Source: Chloracidobacterium sp.
GTDB taxonomy: Bacteria > Acidobacteriota > Blastocatellia > Pyrinomonadales > Pyrinomonadaceae
NCBI GenBank assembly: GCA_016715795.1
Contig: JADJXP010000002.1
Span: 1 to 64,000, forward strand
Direction of reading: 5' to 3'
Length of the DNA: 64,000 nt
The translations under genes and the position numbers were made by a program. This document shows, one piece after another, positions 31,520 through 41,969 of this stretch (its first letter is position 1; each line of letters begins with the position of its first letter). The notes under the pieces are model-generated. The model saw nothing but the letters and a program-made list of their open reading frames with translations, was not told the origin of the DNA and did no database searches.

Positions 31520-32505
31520 ACCAATTTCTTCGCAACTTTATTACCGAATGGCGTCGGCTCGAACTGCCGACCGAGGGCGAGACGTTCGTTCTCGGCGTCT
31601 CCGGCGGGGCCGATTCTGTGAGTTTGCTGCTGGCGATGCACGAGTTGGTAAAGGCGGGAAAACTTGGCAACCGGATCATTGCCGCTCACTTCAATCACAA
31701 GCTCCGTGGAGACGAGAGTGATGGCGACGAGGCCTATGTCAGGCGGCTCACGACCGAGCGTCGTATCGAGTTGGCTGTCGGCCACGCCGAGGTCAATATT
31801 GGTGGAAATGTGGAGCAGAACGCCCGGATCGCTCGATACGAGTTTCTCAAACGCACCGCCGAGGCCGTCGGCGCGTTTGCCGTGCTGACCGCTCACACGA
31901 TCAATGACCAAGCCGAGACATTCCTGATGAATCTCATCCGCGGCAGCGGCCCCGACGGCCTCGCCGGTATCCGTCCGATCCGACACCTCGCGGATCCGTC
32001 GCTATTGCTCATCCGGCCGCTATTGACGTGGGCAAAACGCGAGAATACCGAGCGTTTCTGCCGCGATCTCGCTGTCGAATATTGTTGCGACACTATGAAC
32101 GAAGACACCGCGTTCAAGCGGGTGCGGATTCGCAAGATCCTGCTCCCGCTGCTCGAGGACATGAACCCGGCCATCATTGAGACACTCGCCAATACGGCCG
32201 GCCTGATGCAAGGCTCGGCTCCGCCGGAAAAAACACTGAACTCCGAAACGACCCGCGAACTCAAGCTCGCCGACCTCCGCTCGCTGCCGCAATCGACGCT
32301 TTATGCGACGATCCGCGATTGGTTCAAGCTCCATCGCGGAAATACGCGTTCCCTCGGGCTGAAACATATCCAGGCAATAGAGCGTTTGGTTACTAGCGCC
32401 AAAAGCGGCCGCGTAGCACAGGTTCCGGGAGGCAGCGTCGTAAAGTCGGGCGGGCGGCTGCGATATGAGCAGAATAAGGTTGAAAAACGACAATCAGCCC
32501 CGTAA
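31516..32505 (+). CDS. tilS: tRNA(Ile)-lysidine synthase
   Basis: Modifies C34 of the minor tRNA-Ile (CAU) to lysidine so that it reads AUA. The N-type ATP pyrophosphatase P-loop SGGADS is near residue 30 (VLGVSGGADSVSLLLAM), followed by HFNHKLRGDESDGDE and TAHTINDQAETFLMNLIRGSG. The C-terminal domain is short, giving 329 residues against about 430 in E. coli, a common short form. GTG 31516 overlaps the thioesterase stop. In many bacteria tilS precedes ftsH, as it does here. Confidence 0.93.
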   Translation: MNQFLRNFITEWRRLELPTEGETFVLGVSGGADSVSLLLAMHELVKAGKLGNRIIAAHFNHKLRGDESDGDEAYVRRLTTERRIELAVGHAEVNIGGNVEQNARIARYEFLKRTAEAVGAFAVLTAHTINDQAETFLMNLIRGSGPDGLAGIRPIRHLADPSLLLIRPLLTWAKRENTERFCRDLAVEYCCDTMNEDTAFKRVRIRKILLPLLEDMNPAIIETLANTAGLMQGSAPPEKTLNSETTRELKLADLRSLPQSTLYATIRDWFKLHRGNTRSLGLKHIQAIERLVTSAKSGRVAQVPGGSVVKSGGRLRYEQNKVEKRQSAP

Positions 32506-32602
32506 AATCGAATATTGGCGCGTTGCCGGGCACGCCACGACAGGAACAACGCCCGGACGGCAACTTTCATCCAATGAAAGCTGCTTCGGAGGCATTTGAA
32601 TT

Positions 32603-34519
<1,917 letters not shown>

Positions 34520-34535
34520 CGGTCTCAAGGTTGCT

Positions 34536-34575
34536 AATTGGTCCTATAGGTCGTATATGACCTATAGGGCCAATT
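34536..34575. repeat. 17-base-arm inverted repeat between ftsH and folP
   Basis: Arms beginning AATTGGTCCTATAGGTC (34536-34552) pair with 34559-34575 with one mismatch around a 6-base loop. There is no T-run. The structure ends 4 bases before the folP ATG, where a ribosome binding site would be expected, so it may hinder folP translation or act as a 3'-end stabiliser for ftsH. Confidence 0.7.
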
Positions 34576-34579
34576 ATTT

Positions 34580-35437
34580 ATGCACTGGAAAACCGCACGC
34601 CGAACTCTCGACCTGTCGCGCCCGCTCGTGATGGGCATCCTCAATGTCACGCCGGACAGTTTTTCGGACGGTGGAAGGTATTTTTTGCCAGACGATGCCT
34701 TGAGGCGCGCCGAGCGAATGATCGAGGACGGTGCCGATATCATCGATATCGGCGGAGAATCAACGCGTCCCGGCAGCATTCGCGTAGATGCTGACACGGA
34801 ACTTGAACGAACTTTACCCGTAATTAACGCGATAACGGCCCGATTTGAAACGCCGGTTTCCATCGACACGACGAAACATCTCGTCGCTCGGGCTGCTCTC
34901 GACGGCGGCGCCGAGATCATCAACGATATTTCGGGCCTCCGTTGGGATGTGAACCTGGCCGAAATTGCAGCTCAAACCGGTGCCGGCCTCGTTCTCATGC
35001 ACTCGCGCGGCACATTCGAGACAATGCATTCCTCACCGCCCGTGGGGGACATCATGGCCCATGCCAAGGACCGTTTGGCGGGATCTATCGTAAAGGCCAA
35101 GGAAATGGGTGTTGCCGACGAACAGATCGCGCTCGATCCCGGCATCGGTTTTGGGAAGACATTCGAGCAAAGTTTAGAATTGCTCTCAAACCTTGATAGA
35201 CTGATAGGCGAATTCGCAGCCTATCCGATGCTGGCCGGAGTATCCAGAAAGTCGTTCATCGGCAAGATCCTTGGCGACGGAATTCCAGGCGAACGACTTG
35301 GCGGTAGCATAGCCGCCGCCTTGGCGGCTGTTGGGCGAGGGGCAAAAATTGTTCGTGTCCACGATGTTAAGGAGACTGTGACTGCGTTGCGAGTATTCAA
35401 GGCGATCGAAACCGGAGGTAACCACAATGAAAGTTAG
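34580..35437 (+). CDS. folP: Dihydropteroate synthase
   Basis: Condenses 4-aminobenzoate with hydroxymethyl-dihydropterin diphosphate in folate synthesis; the sulfonamide target. Signatures are MGILNVTPDSFSDGG, GADIIDIGGESTRPGS, SIDTTKHLVARAAL and DPGIGFGKTFEQSLELL. The length of 285 residues is normal. The ATG follows a strong hairpin with no clear ribosome binding site. Its 3' end overlaps the next small gene by 11 bases. Confidence 0.95.
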   Translation: MHWKTARRTLDLSRPLVMGILNVTPDSFSDGGRYFLPDDALRRAERMIEDGADIIDIGGESTRPGSIRVDADTELERTLPVINAITARFETPVSIDTTKHLVARAALDGGAEIINDISGLRWDVNLAEIAAQTGAGLVLMHSRGTFETMHSSPPVGDIMAHAKDRLAGSIVKAKEMGVADEQIALDPGIGFGKTFEQSLELLSNLDRLIGEFAAYPMLAGVSRKSFIGKILGDGIPGERLGGSIAAALAAVGRGAKIVRVHDVKETVTALRVFKAIETGGNHNES

Positions 35438-35618
35438 ATCTCTACTTGTCAGTTTGCTGCTTGCGATCTTCTCGATAACCGTTCTTGCCGATATCCCGCC
35501 GCCAAAAGAGGTACCGCCGACCGATTGGAGTTTTGTCCTAATGGGGGTCATCGCCGCATTTCTCGGTGGGCTGCTCTTCGTTTGGCTGGGACGAAAACTG
35601 TTCAGAAGGCCGCAATGA
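35427..35618 (+). CDS. Small membrane protein of unknown function
   Basis: A 63-residue protein with a signal-like N-terminus (VRSLLVSLLLAIFSITVLA), a proline-rich linker (DIPPPKEVPPTDW) and one membrane helix (FVLMGVIAAFLGGLLFVWLG) followed by a basic tail. GGAGG lies 8 bases before ATG 35427, which supports translation. It overlaps folP and, by four bases (ATGA), the LptE-like gene, so it is an integral part of this operon. I do not recognise a family. Confidence 0.65.
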   Translation: MKVRSLLVSLLLAIFSITVLADIPPPKEVPPTDWSFVLMGVIAAFLGGLLFVWLGRKLFRRPQ

Positions 35619-36166
35619 GATACTGGCTCATATCTGTCTGCATTGCGAGTGTCCTTTCGGTCTCAGGGTTTACCGATTGCTACAAGCCGGTGACGAGATC
35701 AGGACTGCCGCGCCACATCCGGACCATCGCCGTCCCGGCGTTTCAGTTTGAGACGCAAGGCCTCCGCTACCGTGTCGAATCACGATTTACCGATGCCGTT
35801 ATGCGCGAGATCATCCGTCGGGGCAACGGGCTTAAGGTAACGGCCTCTCGCATCGGTGCTGATGCAGTGCTCGAGGGGACGATCCGCGATTTTAGTTTCT
35901 CGGGCGTTCTGCTCGACAGCGAGGGCCGAGCTCGCGTCTATGAGGTAACCGTCGTAACGGCCGTCACTATCCGCGACATTCGCGAGAACAAGATCCTCTA
36001 CGACAACCAGAACTTTGTGTTCCGCGATTCGTTCGAGTTTACTTCGGACCCGCGGTCATTCTTTAATGAAGAGGACCCTGCCGTCGAACGCATGTCCCAC
36101 GCATTTGCCGAATCCGCCGTCTCAGCCTTCATAAATGGCATCGGCGTCAAGGAAGAGAAAAAATAG
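35615..36166 (+). CDS. lptE: LptE-like outer-membrane LPS assembly protein
   Basis: A 183-residue exported protein resembling LptE, the plug of the LptD translocon that inserts LPS. From ATG 35615 a signal peptide leads to a cysteine in GFTDCYKPV; the lipobox (FTDC) is poor, so lipidation is uncertain. The mature start (YKPVTRSGLPRHIRTIAVPAF), then ALEGTIRDFSFSGVLLDSEGRA, follows the LptE pattern of GYxxxG..LP..IKTIAVP. Neighbouring holA fits the lptE-holA linkage seen in proteobacteria. Identification is by pattern and context, so moderately sure. Confidence 0.78.
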   Translation: MRYWLISVCIASVLSVSGFTDCYKPVTRSGLPRHIRTIAVPAFQFETQGLRYRVESRFTDAVMREIIRRGNGLKVTASRIGADAVLEGTIRDFSFSGVLLDSEGRARVYEVTVVTAVTIRDIRENKILYDNQNFVFRDSFEFTSDPRSFFNEEDPAVERMSHAFAESAVSAFINGIGVKEEKK

Positions 36167-37203
36167 TGGACGTCAGCGCTCTCAGGGAACAACTTCGACG
36201 CGGTGATTTCGCGCCTGTATATCTCTTGTATGGTCGTGAAGCATACCTTCGCGGCATTGCCGCCAAGACGATCGTCGAACGCGCGTTTGGCGAGGGCGAC
36301 TTTCGGGATTTTAACGAGACAACATTCAGCCTGAACACAGAAGGGAACCTTAAGGCAGCGCTTACATCGGCCCGTCAGTTGCCGATGATGGCTGCTCGCC
36401 GGGTCATCCGCATCACTGACGTTCGGATCTCGCAGACCGGATTTCGCGACACCATAACCGAGGCCGATGAGCCGGTACTGACCGACTATCTTAGTTCGCC
36501 TGAGCCGACAACGGTCATTGTCTTCATCGCGGACGAATTTAACAGGTCTCGCAAGATGGGAAAGCTCCTCGAGAAGCAGACGGCATCGGTCGAGTTTGCC
36601 CCGCCTACGGGGCCCGCGCTGGCCGAGTGGGCCCGCAAGCACCTGGCTGACACCGGAGCCTCGATCGATCCGGCGGCGTTTCAACTCTTGTTGTTGCGGG
36701 TCGGTGACAACGTTGCGCGTCTCGCGAATGAGATCGATAAACTCGCCGCCGCCGCGATGCCGTCAGGGCAGATAACCAAGGATCTGATCGCCGGGCTCGT
36801 CCCTGATTCGAGTGCGATCGACAATTTTGATTTCGTCAACGAGATCATCGCCGGGCGGCCGCAGCGAGGGCTGGCCCTTCTCAAAAAGACGCTCGACGAC
36901 GGCGCGGAGCCTGTAGCGCTGATCGGCGCGATGGCATTCAAATACCGCACATTGCTGTCGGTAAAGGACATGATGCAGCGCGGCGCTGACCGACGTGAGG
37001 TCGCTAATGCGGTGAAAATGCGTTACAACGATCAGGAATCGTTCTTTGCCGCCGCCCGACGCTCCGACGTCGCGAGTATTCGCCACGCCCTGCAGCGACT
37101 TGCCGAGACGGACCTCGCCATCAAGACATCGATCGGCGGCACGGGCCCGAAAGGCGCCCGCATGCAGATCGAGATGCTCGCCTGCGAACTGGCCGCCGGC
37201 TAG
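36166..37203 (+). CDS. holA: DNA polymerase III delta subunit
   Basis: Clamp-loader subunit that opens the beta clamp. The N-terminus PVYLLYGREAYLRG is the family start; the AAA-like core has TTVIVFIADEFNRSRKMGKLLE and the C-terminal collar includes LLLLRVGDNVARLANEIDKL and DFVNEIIAGRPQRGLALLKK. The 345 residues fit HolA. The start GTG 36166 shares one base with the upstream TAG, so it is tightly coupled to lptE. Confidence 0.92.
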   Translation: MDVSALREQLRRGDFAPVYLLYGREAYLRGIAAKTIVERAFGEGDFRDFNETTFSLNTEGNLKAALTSARQLPMMAARRVIRITDVRISQTGFRDTITEADEPVLTDYLSSPEPTTVIVFIADEFNRSRKMGKLLEKQTASVEFAPPTGPALAEWARKHLADTGASIDPAAFQLLLLRVGDNVARLANEIDKLAAAAMPSGQITKDLIAGLVPDSSAIDNFDFVNEIIAGRPQRGLALLKKTLDDGAEPVALIGAMAFKYRTLLSVKDMMQRGADRREVANAVKMRYNDQESFFAAARRSDVASIRHALQRLAETDLAIKTSIGGTGPKGARMQIEMLACELAAG

Positions 37204-37928
37204 ACAGGCGCCAGATTTGAGGCCTTGTTGAAGTAATTGTAGAGATCGTTATAGTCGCCCAGCGAACGATTGAGAATGAGCGGCAGCTGCTGCACGTCAT
37301 TGGTATTCACGATCAGGTTCAGATTTCGCAGGAATGCGTCGTGGGCGTTCATGGTCGTTCCTTCGTCCTCGAGCGAGATCAGAAACAGGCGTCGCCGCTC
37401 GGACGAGTACATCGCATTTGCCTTCTGCTGAATGACAGCCGCGCCGCCCATGTCGGCGGCGAAATCCGGTGAGAACATCAGGAGTTCGGTCTTGCCCTCG
37501 CGCAAGCGTTCATTTGCCTGTGCCGGCGTCTGCGCGACATAGACCTTGTAGCCGGACTTTGCCAATAGCCGTGCCGTCTCGTCGGCTTTTTCGCCGAGGC
37601 AAAGCAAGATGCGCCGCGGCTTTTCGTCATCTTCGTCATCGACGGCAGTGGCCTTATCGGTCTGGAGTGCCGAGAGCAATGAGCGCAAGGCGGAATTCAC
37701 CTGCTGCTCCGATTCTTTTTGTGCAAAATCTGCGGGACTGTCGCTCGAGGCTTCGGCGGGCTTATTGGCCGTCAGTTGATCGACCGTTGACGGAGCCTTG
37801 CCTGACGCATCCTTCTGGACACGCAGCAGATTTTGGCATCGCGGGCAGCGAACAGAGAAGGTGCCCGTCGGTATCTTTGATTCGTCCAGTTGCAGTGAAA
37901 CGGAACAATTGTCGCAGCGAATGATCAT
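37200..37928 (-). CDS. Zinc-ribbon (MJ0042-type) protein with an acidic linker and receiver-like C-terminal domain
   Basis: A 242-residue protein. The N-terminus MIIRCDNCSVSLQLDESKI, then VRCPRCQNLLRV, is an MJ0042-type zinc ribbon with two CxxC pairs. A low-complexity linker to about residue 130 follows, then a domain (RRILLCLGEKADETARLLAKSGYKVYVAQT) whose layout resembles a degenerate response-regulator receiver. Similar proteins occur in deltaproteobacteria and Acidobacteriota. It follows the PilT-family gene after 10 bases, so a link to type IV pili or twitching motility is possible but unproven. It converges with holA, overlapping by four bases. Confidence 0.78.
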   Translation of the reverse strand: MIIRCDNCSVSLQLDESKIPTGTFSVRCPRCQNLLRVQKDASGKAPSTVDQLTANKPAEASSDSPADFAQKESEQQVNSALRSLLSALQTDKATAVDDEDDEKPRRILLCLGEKADETARLLAKSGYKVYVAQTPAQANERLREGKTELLMFSPDFAADMGGAAVIQQKANAMYSSERRRLFLISLEDEGTTMNAHDAFLRNLNLIVNTNDVQQLPLILNRSLGDYNDLYNYFNKASNLAPV

Positions 37929-37938
37929 AGTCGTGTGT

Positions 37939-39141
37939 TTATTCGATCATGTTGAGTACCGAGTCAGGGTCCGGCGGCGGCGGAGGCGGGACAGCCGGCT
38001 TGGGCAGCGGCCTGCCTGAGCCGGATTTGACATAGTCCTCGGTCGATGCAAGGCCCTTTAGCTGAAGCAGAAGGTTGTTCTGGTTCGTGGCGAATGACAG
38101 GCCGTCGTCCATCGTTATCAGGCCTTTCTCGATCATGTCGCGGATAACCGAATCGAAATCCTGCATGCCGTCCATCTCGCCGTCGCGTATAGCATCGAGC
38201 AGCGTCTTACCTTCCTGCTCGCCCTTCTCGATATATTCGCGCGTTCGCGGATTTGACCTTAGTATCTCGACCGCCGCTATACGGCCGCGGCCATCGGCCG
38301 TCGGGATAAGCCTTTGCGATACGATATAGCGAAATGTTTGTGCCAATCGCGTTCTGATCACTCTCTCTTCGTTCTTCGGATACAGGCCGATGATGCGGTC
38401 GATGGTCTTTGACGCGTCGATCGTATGAAGCGTCGAGAGCACGAGGTGGCCTGTCTCGGCCGCCTCCAATGCGATCTCGGCCGTCTCCAGGTCACGCATT
38501 TCGCCCACGAGGATCACTTTTGGCGCCTGGCGAAGCGCCGCACGCAGCGCCGACGCAAAATCCTTTGTGTCTGCCCCTACCTCACGTTGATTGATAGTGC
38601 TTTTCTTGTGGCCGTGCAGGAACTCGATCGGGTCCTCGATCGTGACGATGTGATACGCCTTGGTCTCATTGATCCGGTCGATGATCGCCGCGAGCGTTGA
38701 GCTCTTTCCCGAACCGGTCGGCCCTGTCAGCAGCACCACGCCATTGCGAATATCGGCGATCTCGGCAAGCTGCGGCGGGAGCCTGAGGGCTTCAAAACTC
38801 GGTATCTCATGCGGAATGACGCGCATGACCACCGAATATGAATTCCGCTGCTGAAAGATATTCACGCGAAAACGGCACTTGCCCGGCAGGGCGTAGCTCA
38901 GGTCCGCCGTCCGATATTTGACGAGCTGATTGGCCGCGTCCGGATTATCGCGGATCAGCGACATCGCGATCATCTCGGTCTGGAAAGCTGTAAGCTTGCC
39001 CAAGCCGAGCGGCGACGTCGGATACAGTACGCCGTTGATCTCGACCTGCGGCTTTTGATTTGCCGAGAAATTGAGGTCGCTCACGTTCTCTGACGTGAGC
39101 AGCATATGCTCAATAATGGGCGCAACATCAAGCAGACTCAT
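37939..39141 (-). CDS. PilT/PilU-family type IV pilus retraction ATPase
   Basis: A hexameric ATPase that powers pilus retraction. Walker A is GPTGSGKS near residue 139, the Asp box follows (VTIEDPIEFLHGHKKSTINQRE) and the Walker B/His region reads VILVGEMRDLETAEIALEAAETGHLVLSTLHT in two parts, GEMRDLETAEIALEA and HLVLSTLHT. The C-terminal AIRNLIRE motif of PilT is replaced by DSVIRDMIEKG, so the PilU branch is possible. The proline-rich tail is unusual. No other pilus gene is in the window. Confidence 0.92.
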   Translation of the reverse strand: MSLLDVAPIIEHMLLTSENVSDLNFSANQKPQVEINGVLYPTSPLGLGKLTAFQTEMIAMSLIRDNPDAANQLVKYRTADLSYALPGKCRFRVNIFQQRNSYSVVMRVIPHEIPSFEALRLPPQLAEIADIRNGVVLLTGPTGSGKSSTLAAIIDRINETKAYHIVTIEDPIEFLHGHKKSTINQREVGADTKDFASALRAALRQAPKVILVGEMRDLETAEIALEAAETGHLVLSTLHTIDASKTIDRIIGLYPKNEERVIRTRLAQTFRYIVSQRLIPTADGRGRIAAVEILRSNPRTREYIEKGEQEGKTLLDAIRDGEMDGMQDFDSVIRDMIEKGLITMDDGLSFATNQNNLLLQLKGLASTEDYVKSGSGRPLPKPAVPPPPPPDPDSVLNMIE

Positions 39142-39271
39142 GTGTGTGATTTCTTCTCCCGCAAAGGAATGCGAAAATGAGGCAGGGTGGGCAGAAACAG
39201 CCCTTCAATCAATTATCAGTTATCGCTGCGTGGAATGCAAGAAGATTTTTGGCAATGATAAATGTGTTTGG

Positions 39272-39886
39272 TCACTTTGACAATAGCTGTCTCAGGTTCT
39301 GCTCGATATCTCCAACGACCACGGCTGAGATCATTGCTGCCGAGTCGGCACCGGCCGCGATCACCGTATCGAGGTTCCCTTTATCGATCCCGCCAATTGC
39401 CACCAGTGGAATGTCGCCTCTGGCAGCGCGCACGGCCCGGACGCCGGCCGGGCCGACCACCGGCGATGTATCGTCCTTGGTCGCCGTAGCGAACACCGGC
39501 CCGATCGCCACATAATCGACCGACATCTCGATTGCGGCGGCAGCCTGCTCGACCGAATGCGTCGAAGTTCCGATTATCGCATCGAGGCCCAACAGCCGTC
39601 TCGCAGCGTCTGCGGGCATATCGTCCCGGCCTAGGTGAACACCGTCGGCTTTCGCCGCAATGGCGAGATCGACACGGTCGTTGATCAATATTTTCACATC
39701 TGCCGAACGTCCAATGGCAACGGCCGCCACGGCATCGTCATAAAAGTCCCGCGGCGACAAGCTCTTTTCACGCAATTGAATAAGTGTCGCTCCGCCGGCA
39801 ACCAGCCGTCGGACCTGTTCGGCGTGTGACAGGCCGGAGAGGCGTCTGTCGGTGATCGGGTATATTTTGGGGAGCGTGAAATTCAA
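39272..39886 (-). CDS. thiE: Thiamine-phosphate synthase
   Basis: Couples the thiazole and pyrimidine halves of thiamine. A 204-residue TIM barrel with YPITDRRL at the start, IQLREKSL, ILINDRVDLAIAAKADGVHLGRDDMP (substrate-binding), IIGTSTHS and VDYVAIGPVF. The C-terminal phosphate site is VAIGGIDKGN. It shares four bases with the upstream rimI stop. No thiazole or pyrimidine synthesis gene lies nearby, and I see no TPP riboswitch. Confidence 0.94.
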   Translation of the reverse strand: MNFTLPKIYPITDRRLSGLSHAEQVRRLVAGGATLIQLREKSLSPRDFYDDAVAAVAIGRSADVKILINDRVDLAIAAKADGVHLGRDDMPADAARRLLGLDAIIGTSTHSVEQAAAAIEMSVDYVAIGPVFATATKDDTSPVVGPAGVRAVRAARGDIPLVAIGGIDKGNLDTVIAAGADSAAMISAVVVGDIEQNLRQLLSK

Positions 39887-40416
39887 AAGACCGCCTTCAT
39901 CATCAGAAAACAGTCTTCGCCGTTGTTGTAGTACTTGCCGATCCGCTGGACAATGGTGTAATTGCGGCGTCGATAAAGCTCCTGCGCGGCGATATTCGAG
40001 ACGCGGACCTCGAGCATGATCGTGCCGACTTCGCGCTTTCTCAGCGCATCCTCGACGTGGTCGAGCAGCCCGGCGGCAATGCCGCGACGGCGGTGTTCGG
40101 GAGCGACGCCGATGGTCGTCAGGTGCGCAGCGTTGTTCTCATTGACCATCACAAAGGCGAATCCGACCAGGTCGCCCTCCTCATTCACAGTCCTGAAACC
40201 CAACGTCCGCGGCTCCCCCAGCAGGTACTCAAAGGTATGCTTCGTGTAATTGTCACCGTTCCTGAAACATCGAATATTCAACCGCAGTACGTCCTGTAGC
40301 TGCTCCATCGTCAATGGCCTGATCGCATACTGCGACGGCGGAGCGGGCACGATCACCTCGGGCTCGGTCGCGAATACCGGGACAAAAAAGCTTCGGATGG
40401 TCTCTAAAACAGCCAC
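39883..40416 (-). CDS. rimI: RimI-like ribosomal-protein alanine N-acetyltransferase
   Basis: A 177-residue GNAT enzyme that resembles RimI, which acetylates the N-terminal alanine of ribosomal protein S18. Family signatures are YAIRPLTMEQLQDVLRLN, VNEEGDLVGFAFVM, AHLTTIGVAPEHRRRGIAAGLL (acetyl-CoA motif A, RRRGIA) and EVRVSNIAAQELYRRRNY with the catalytic-region tyrosine. The first 28 residues are an unusual hydrophobic and acidic extension. No tsaB neighbour is present, so the RimI assignment is moderate and another protein substrate is possible. Confidence 0.8.
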   Translation of the reverse strand: MAVLETIRSFFVPVFATEPEVIVPAPPSQYAIRPLTMEQLQDVLRLNIRCFRNGDNYTKHTFEYLLGEPRTLGFRTVNEEGDLVGFAFVMVNENNAAHLTTIGVAPEHRRRGIAAGLLDHVEDALRKREVGTIMLEVRVSNIAAQELYRRRNYTIVQRIGKYYNNGEDCFLMMKAVF

Positions 40417-40437
40417 TGGAAAGTTATGAGTCTGTAG

Positions 40438-40503
40438 AGTTTATGGAGTTCATAGAGTTCAAAACTTCCATGAACCCTACGAACTCTATGAACTCCACAA
40501 ACT
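40438..40503. repeat. Inverted repeat between queA and rimI
   Basis: Arms of 23 bases at 40438-40460 and 40481-40503 pair with one mismatch around a 20-base loop; the arms contain TAGAGTTC repeats. The right arm reaches the queA stop codon. No T-run is seen, so it may be a repeat rather than a terminator. Confidence 0.75.
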
Positions 40504-41527
40504 AAATAAGGAGCATGCAATCGCCATAGCTATAGAATCTGTATTCTGCCGCGACTGCGTGCCGGTAAGCCCTCATTATAAGTTCGTGCCCGCCAAAAGT
40601 AGAAACCAGCACCAGCAGCGAGCTCTGTGGCAGATGAAAGTTCGTGAGCAGCGCGTCGACAGCGCGAAATTCATGCCCCGGCACGATCGTCAAGTCCGCT
40701 TCGTGAACGCCCTCGGTAAACCGCCCGTGCCGCGCGGCATTCGTCTCCAAAGCCCGCGTCGCCGTCGTGCCCACCGCCACGATCCGCCGCCCGTCGGCCT
40801 GAGCCGCGTTTAACACCTCGGCGGTCGCCGCATCGATCTCATAGACCTCGGGCGAGACCGAGTGCTCACTCAATTCCTCAACACGCACGGGCTCAAACGT
40901 TCCGTAGCCAACATGCAGCGTGATCTCGGCAACCGTCACGCCGATATCTCTCACGCCATCGAGCACTTCCGGCGTGAAATGCAGCCCCGCAGTCGGTGCC
41001 GCGATCGAACCTCGCTCACGCGCGTAAACCGTCTGATACCGCTCGCGATCTCGATCTGCCTCGCCCGCATCACGCTTGATATACGGCGGCAGCGGCGTCC
41101 GCCCGATCCGCTCGGCCGTCTCTAGAACTTCGCCATCAAAGCGCACCAAGACACGCCCGTCATCGCGCTTCTCAACAACCTCGCCCGCCGTCCCGTCGTC
41201 AAAAATGACCTTCTTTCCAACCGCCAGCCGCCGCCCCGGTCGCGCCAGCGTCTCCCAGACGCCGCCGCCCACATCGCGAACCAAAAACACCTCGACCGAT
41301 GCCCCCGTGCGCGTGTGCCCAAACAACCTCGCCGGAAACACTCGCGTGTTGTTCACCACCAACACGTCGCCCTCGCGCAAATACTCTCCGATCTCCCTAA
41401 ACCGCCGATCCTCAAACGTCCCGCCCGCCCGATCCACCACCAACATTCGCGAACCAGCGCGATCCTCCAACGCCGCCTGCGCGATCAACCCCTCGGGCAG
41501 CTCAAAATCAAACTCCTCTATCCTCAT
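40502..41527 (-). CDS. queA: S-adenosylmethionine:tRNA ribosyltransferase-isomerase
   Basis: Makes epoxyqueuosine in tRNA. The protein from ATG 41527 (MRIEEFDFELPEGLIAQ) has 341 residues, the standard length. Signatures are SRMLVVDRAGG, DVLVVNNTRVFPARL, PLPPYIKR, RYQTVYARERGSIAAPTAGLHFT and LLTNFHLPQSSLLVLVSTFGG. It lies downstream of the tRNA-Leu gene in the same direction. No tgt, queG or other queuosine gene is near. Confidence 0.95.
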   Translation of the reverse strand: MRIEEFDFELPEGLIAQAALEDRAGSRMLVVDRAGGTFEDRRFREIGEYLREGDVLVVNNTRVFPARLFGHTRTGASVEVFLVRDVGGGVWETLARPGRRLAVGKKVIFDDGTAGEVVEKRDDGRVLVRFDGEVLETAERIGRTPLPPYIKRDAGEADRDRERYQTVYARERGSIAAPTAGLHFTPEVLDGVRDIGVTVAEITLHVGYGTFEPVRVEELSEHSVSPEVYEIDAATAEVLNAAQADGRRIVAVGTTATRALETNAARHGRFTEGVHEADLTIVPGHEFRAVDALLTNFHLPQSSLLVLVSTFGGHELIMRAYRHAVAAEYRFYSYGDCMLLI

Positions 41528-41541
41528 TCCAAAACCGAAAC

Positions 41542-41559
41542 GGCACGCCAAAGCGTGCC
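41542..41559. repeat. Short hairpin between tRNA-Leu and queA
   Basis: GGCACGC and GCGTGCC pair perfectly around a 4-base loop. TGTTCACTG-like tandem copies follow at about 41560-41593. A 3' processing signal for the tRNA or a leader structure for queA is possible; there is no T-run. Confidence 0.45.
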
Positions 41560-41593
41560 ACTGTTCACTGTTACCTGTTCACTGTTCACTGAT

Positions 41594-41681
41594 TGGTGCC
41601 GGAGGTCGGACTCGAACCGACATGGGCGTTAAGCCCGCCAGATTTTGAGTCTGGTGCGTATACCAATTTCGCCACTCCGGC
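41594..41681 (-). tRNA. tRNA-Leu (anticodon CAA), with encoded CCA
   Basis: The minus strand reads GCCGGAG at the 5' end and CTCCGGC with discriminator A and CCA at the 3' end. The anticodon stem CCAGA/TCTGG encloses the loop CTCAAAA, giving CAA. The T arm is GTCGG-TTCGAGT-CCGAC, and a long variable arm marks class II leucine tRNAs. Excluding CCA the gene spans 41597-41681. Confidence 0.93.
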
Positions 41682-41693
41682 AGCGAACTTCTG

Positions 41694-41939
41694 ATGATAG
41701 ATCGCTCCACGCCGCCGGTCAACCTTCGGAACCGCCTTCGATCCCGGCCCGGCAAAGCCGGTACCTTTCTTCAAGCCACCGCCGTCATCTTAATATTGGT
41801 CGCCGCCCTAAACCCCCAATGGAACGGCATCTATCTACCCACCGTCTACGTAATAGTCGCCGCCTTCGCCATCCTCTCCGGCTTCCACTACATCTACTGG
41901 GTAGCCAAACTAATGCGCGAAGCGAGGCTGAATCGATGA
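41694..41939 (+). pseudogene. C-terminal fragment of a CDP-alcohol phosphatidyltransferase-like membrane protein
   Basis: An 81-residue open frame with two hydrophobic helices. The beginning (RNRLRSRPGKAGTFLQA) and the end (AILSGFHYIYWVAKL) resemble the C-terminal third of CDP-alcohol phosphatidyltransferases, in which a GKxxTxxQ segment precedes the last helices; the catalytic DGxxAR region is missing. The frame is open upstream right up to the tRNA-Leu gene 12 bases away, so the gene appears cut off there. It might instead be a genuine small membrane protein. The family call is pattern-based. Confidence 0.5.
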
Positions 41940-41969
41940 TCGATCGGCTTAACCAAAATTTAGATGATT

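Noticed and set aside
39142..39271. TPP riboswitch or gene between thiE and the PilT-family gene
   Set aside because: The gap is downstream of thiE, not upstream, and shows no THI-box core or open frame worth keeping.
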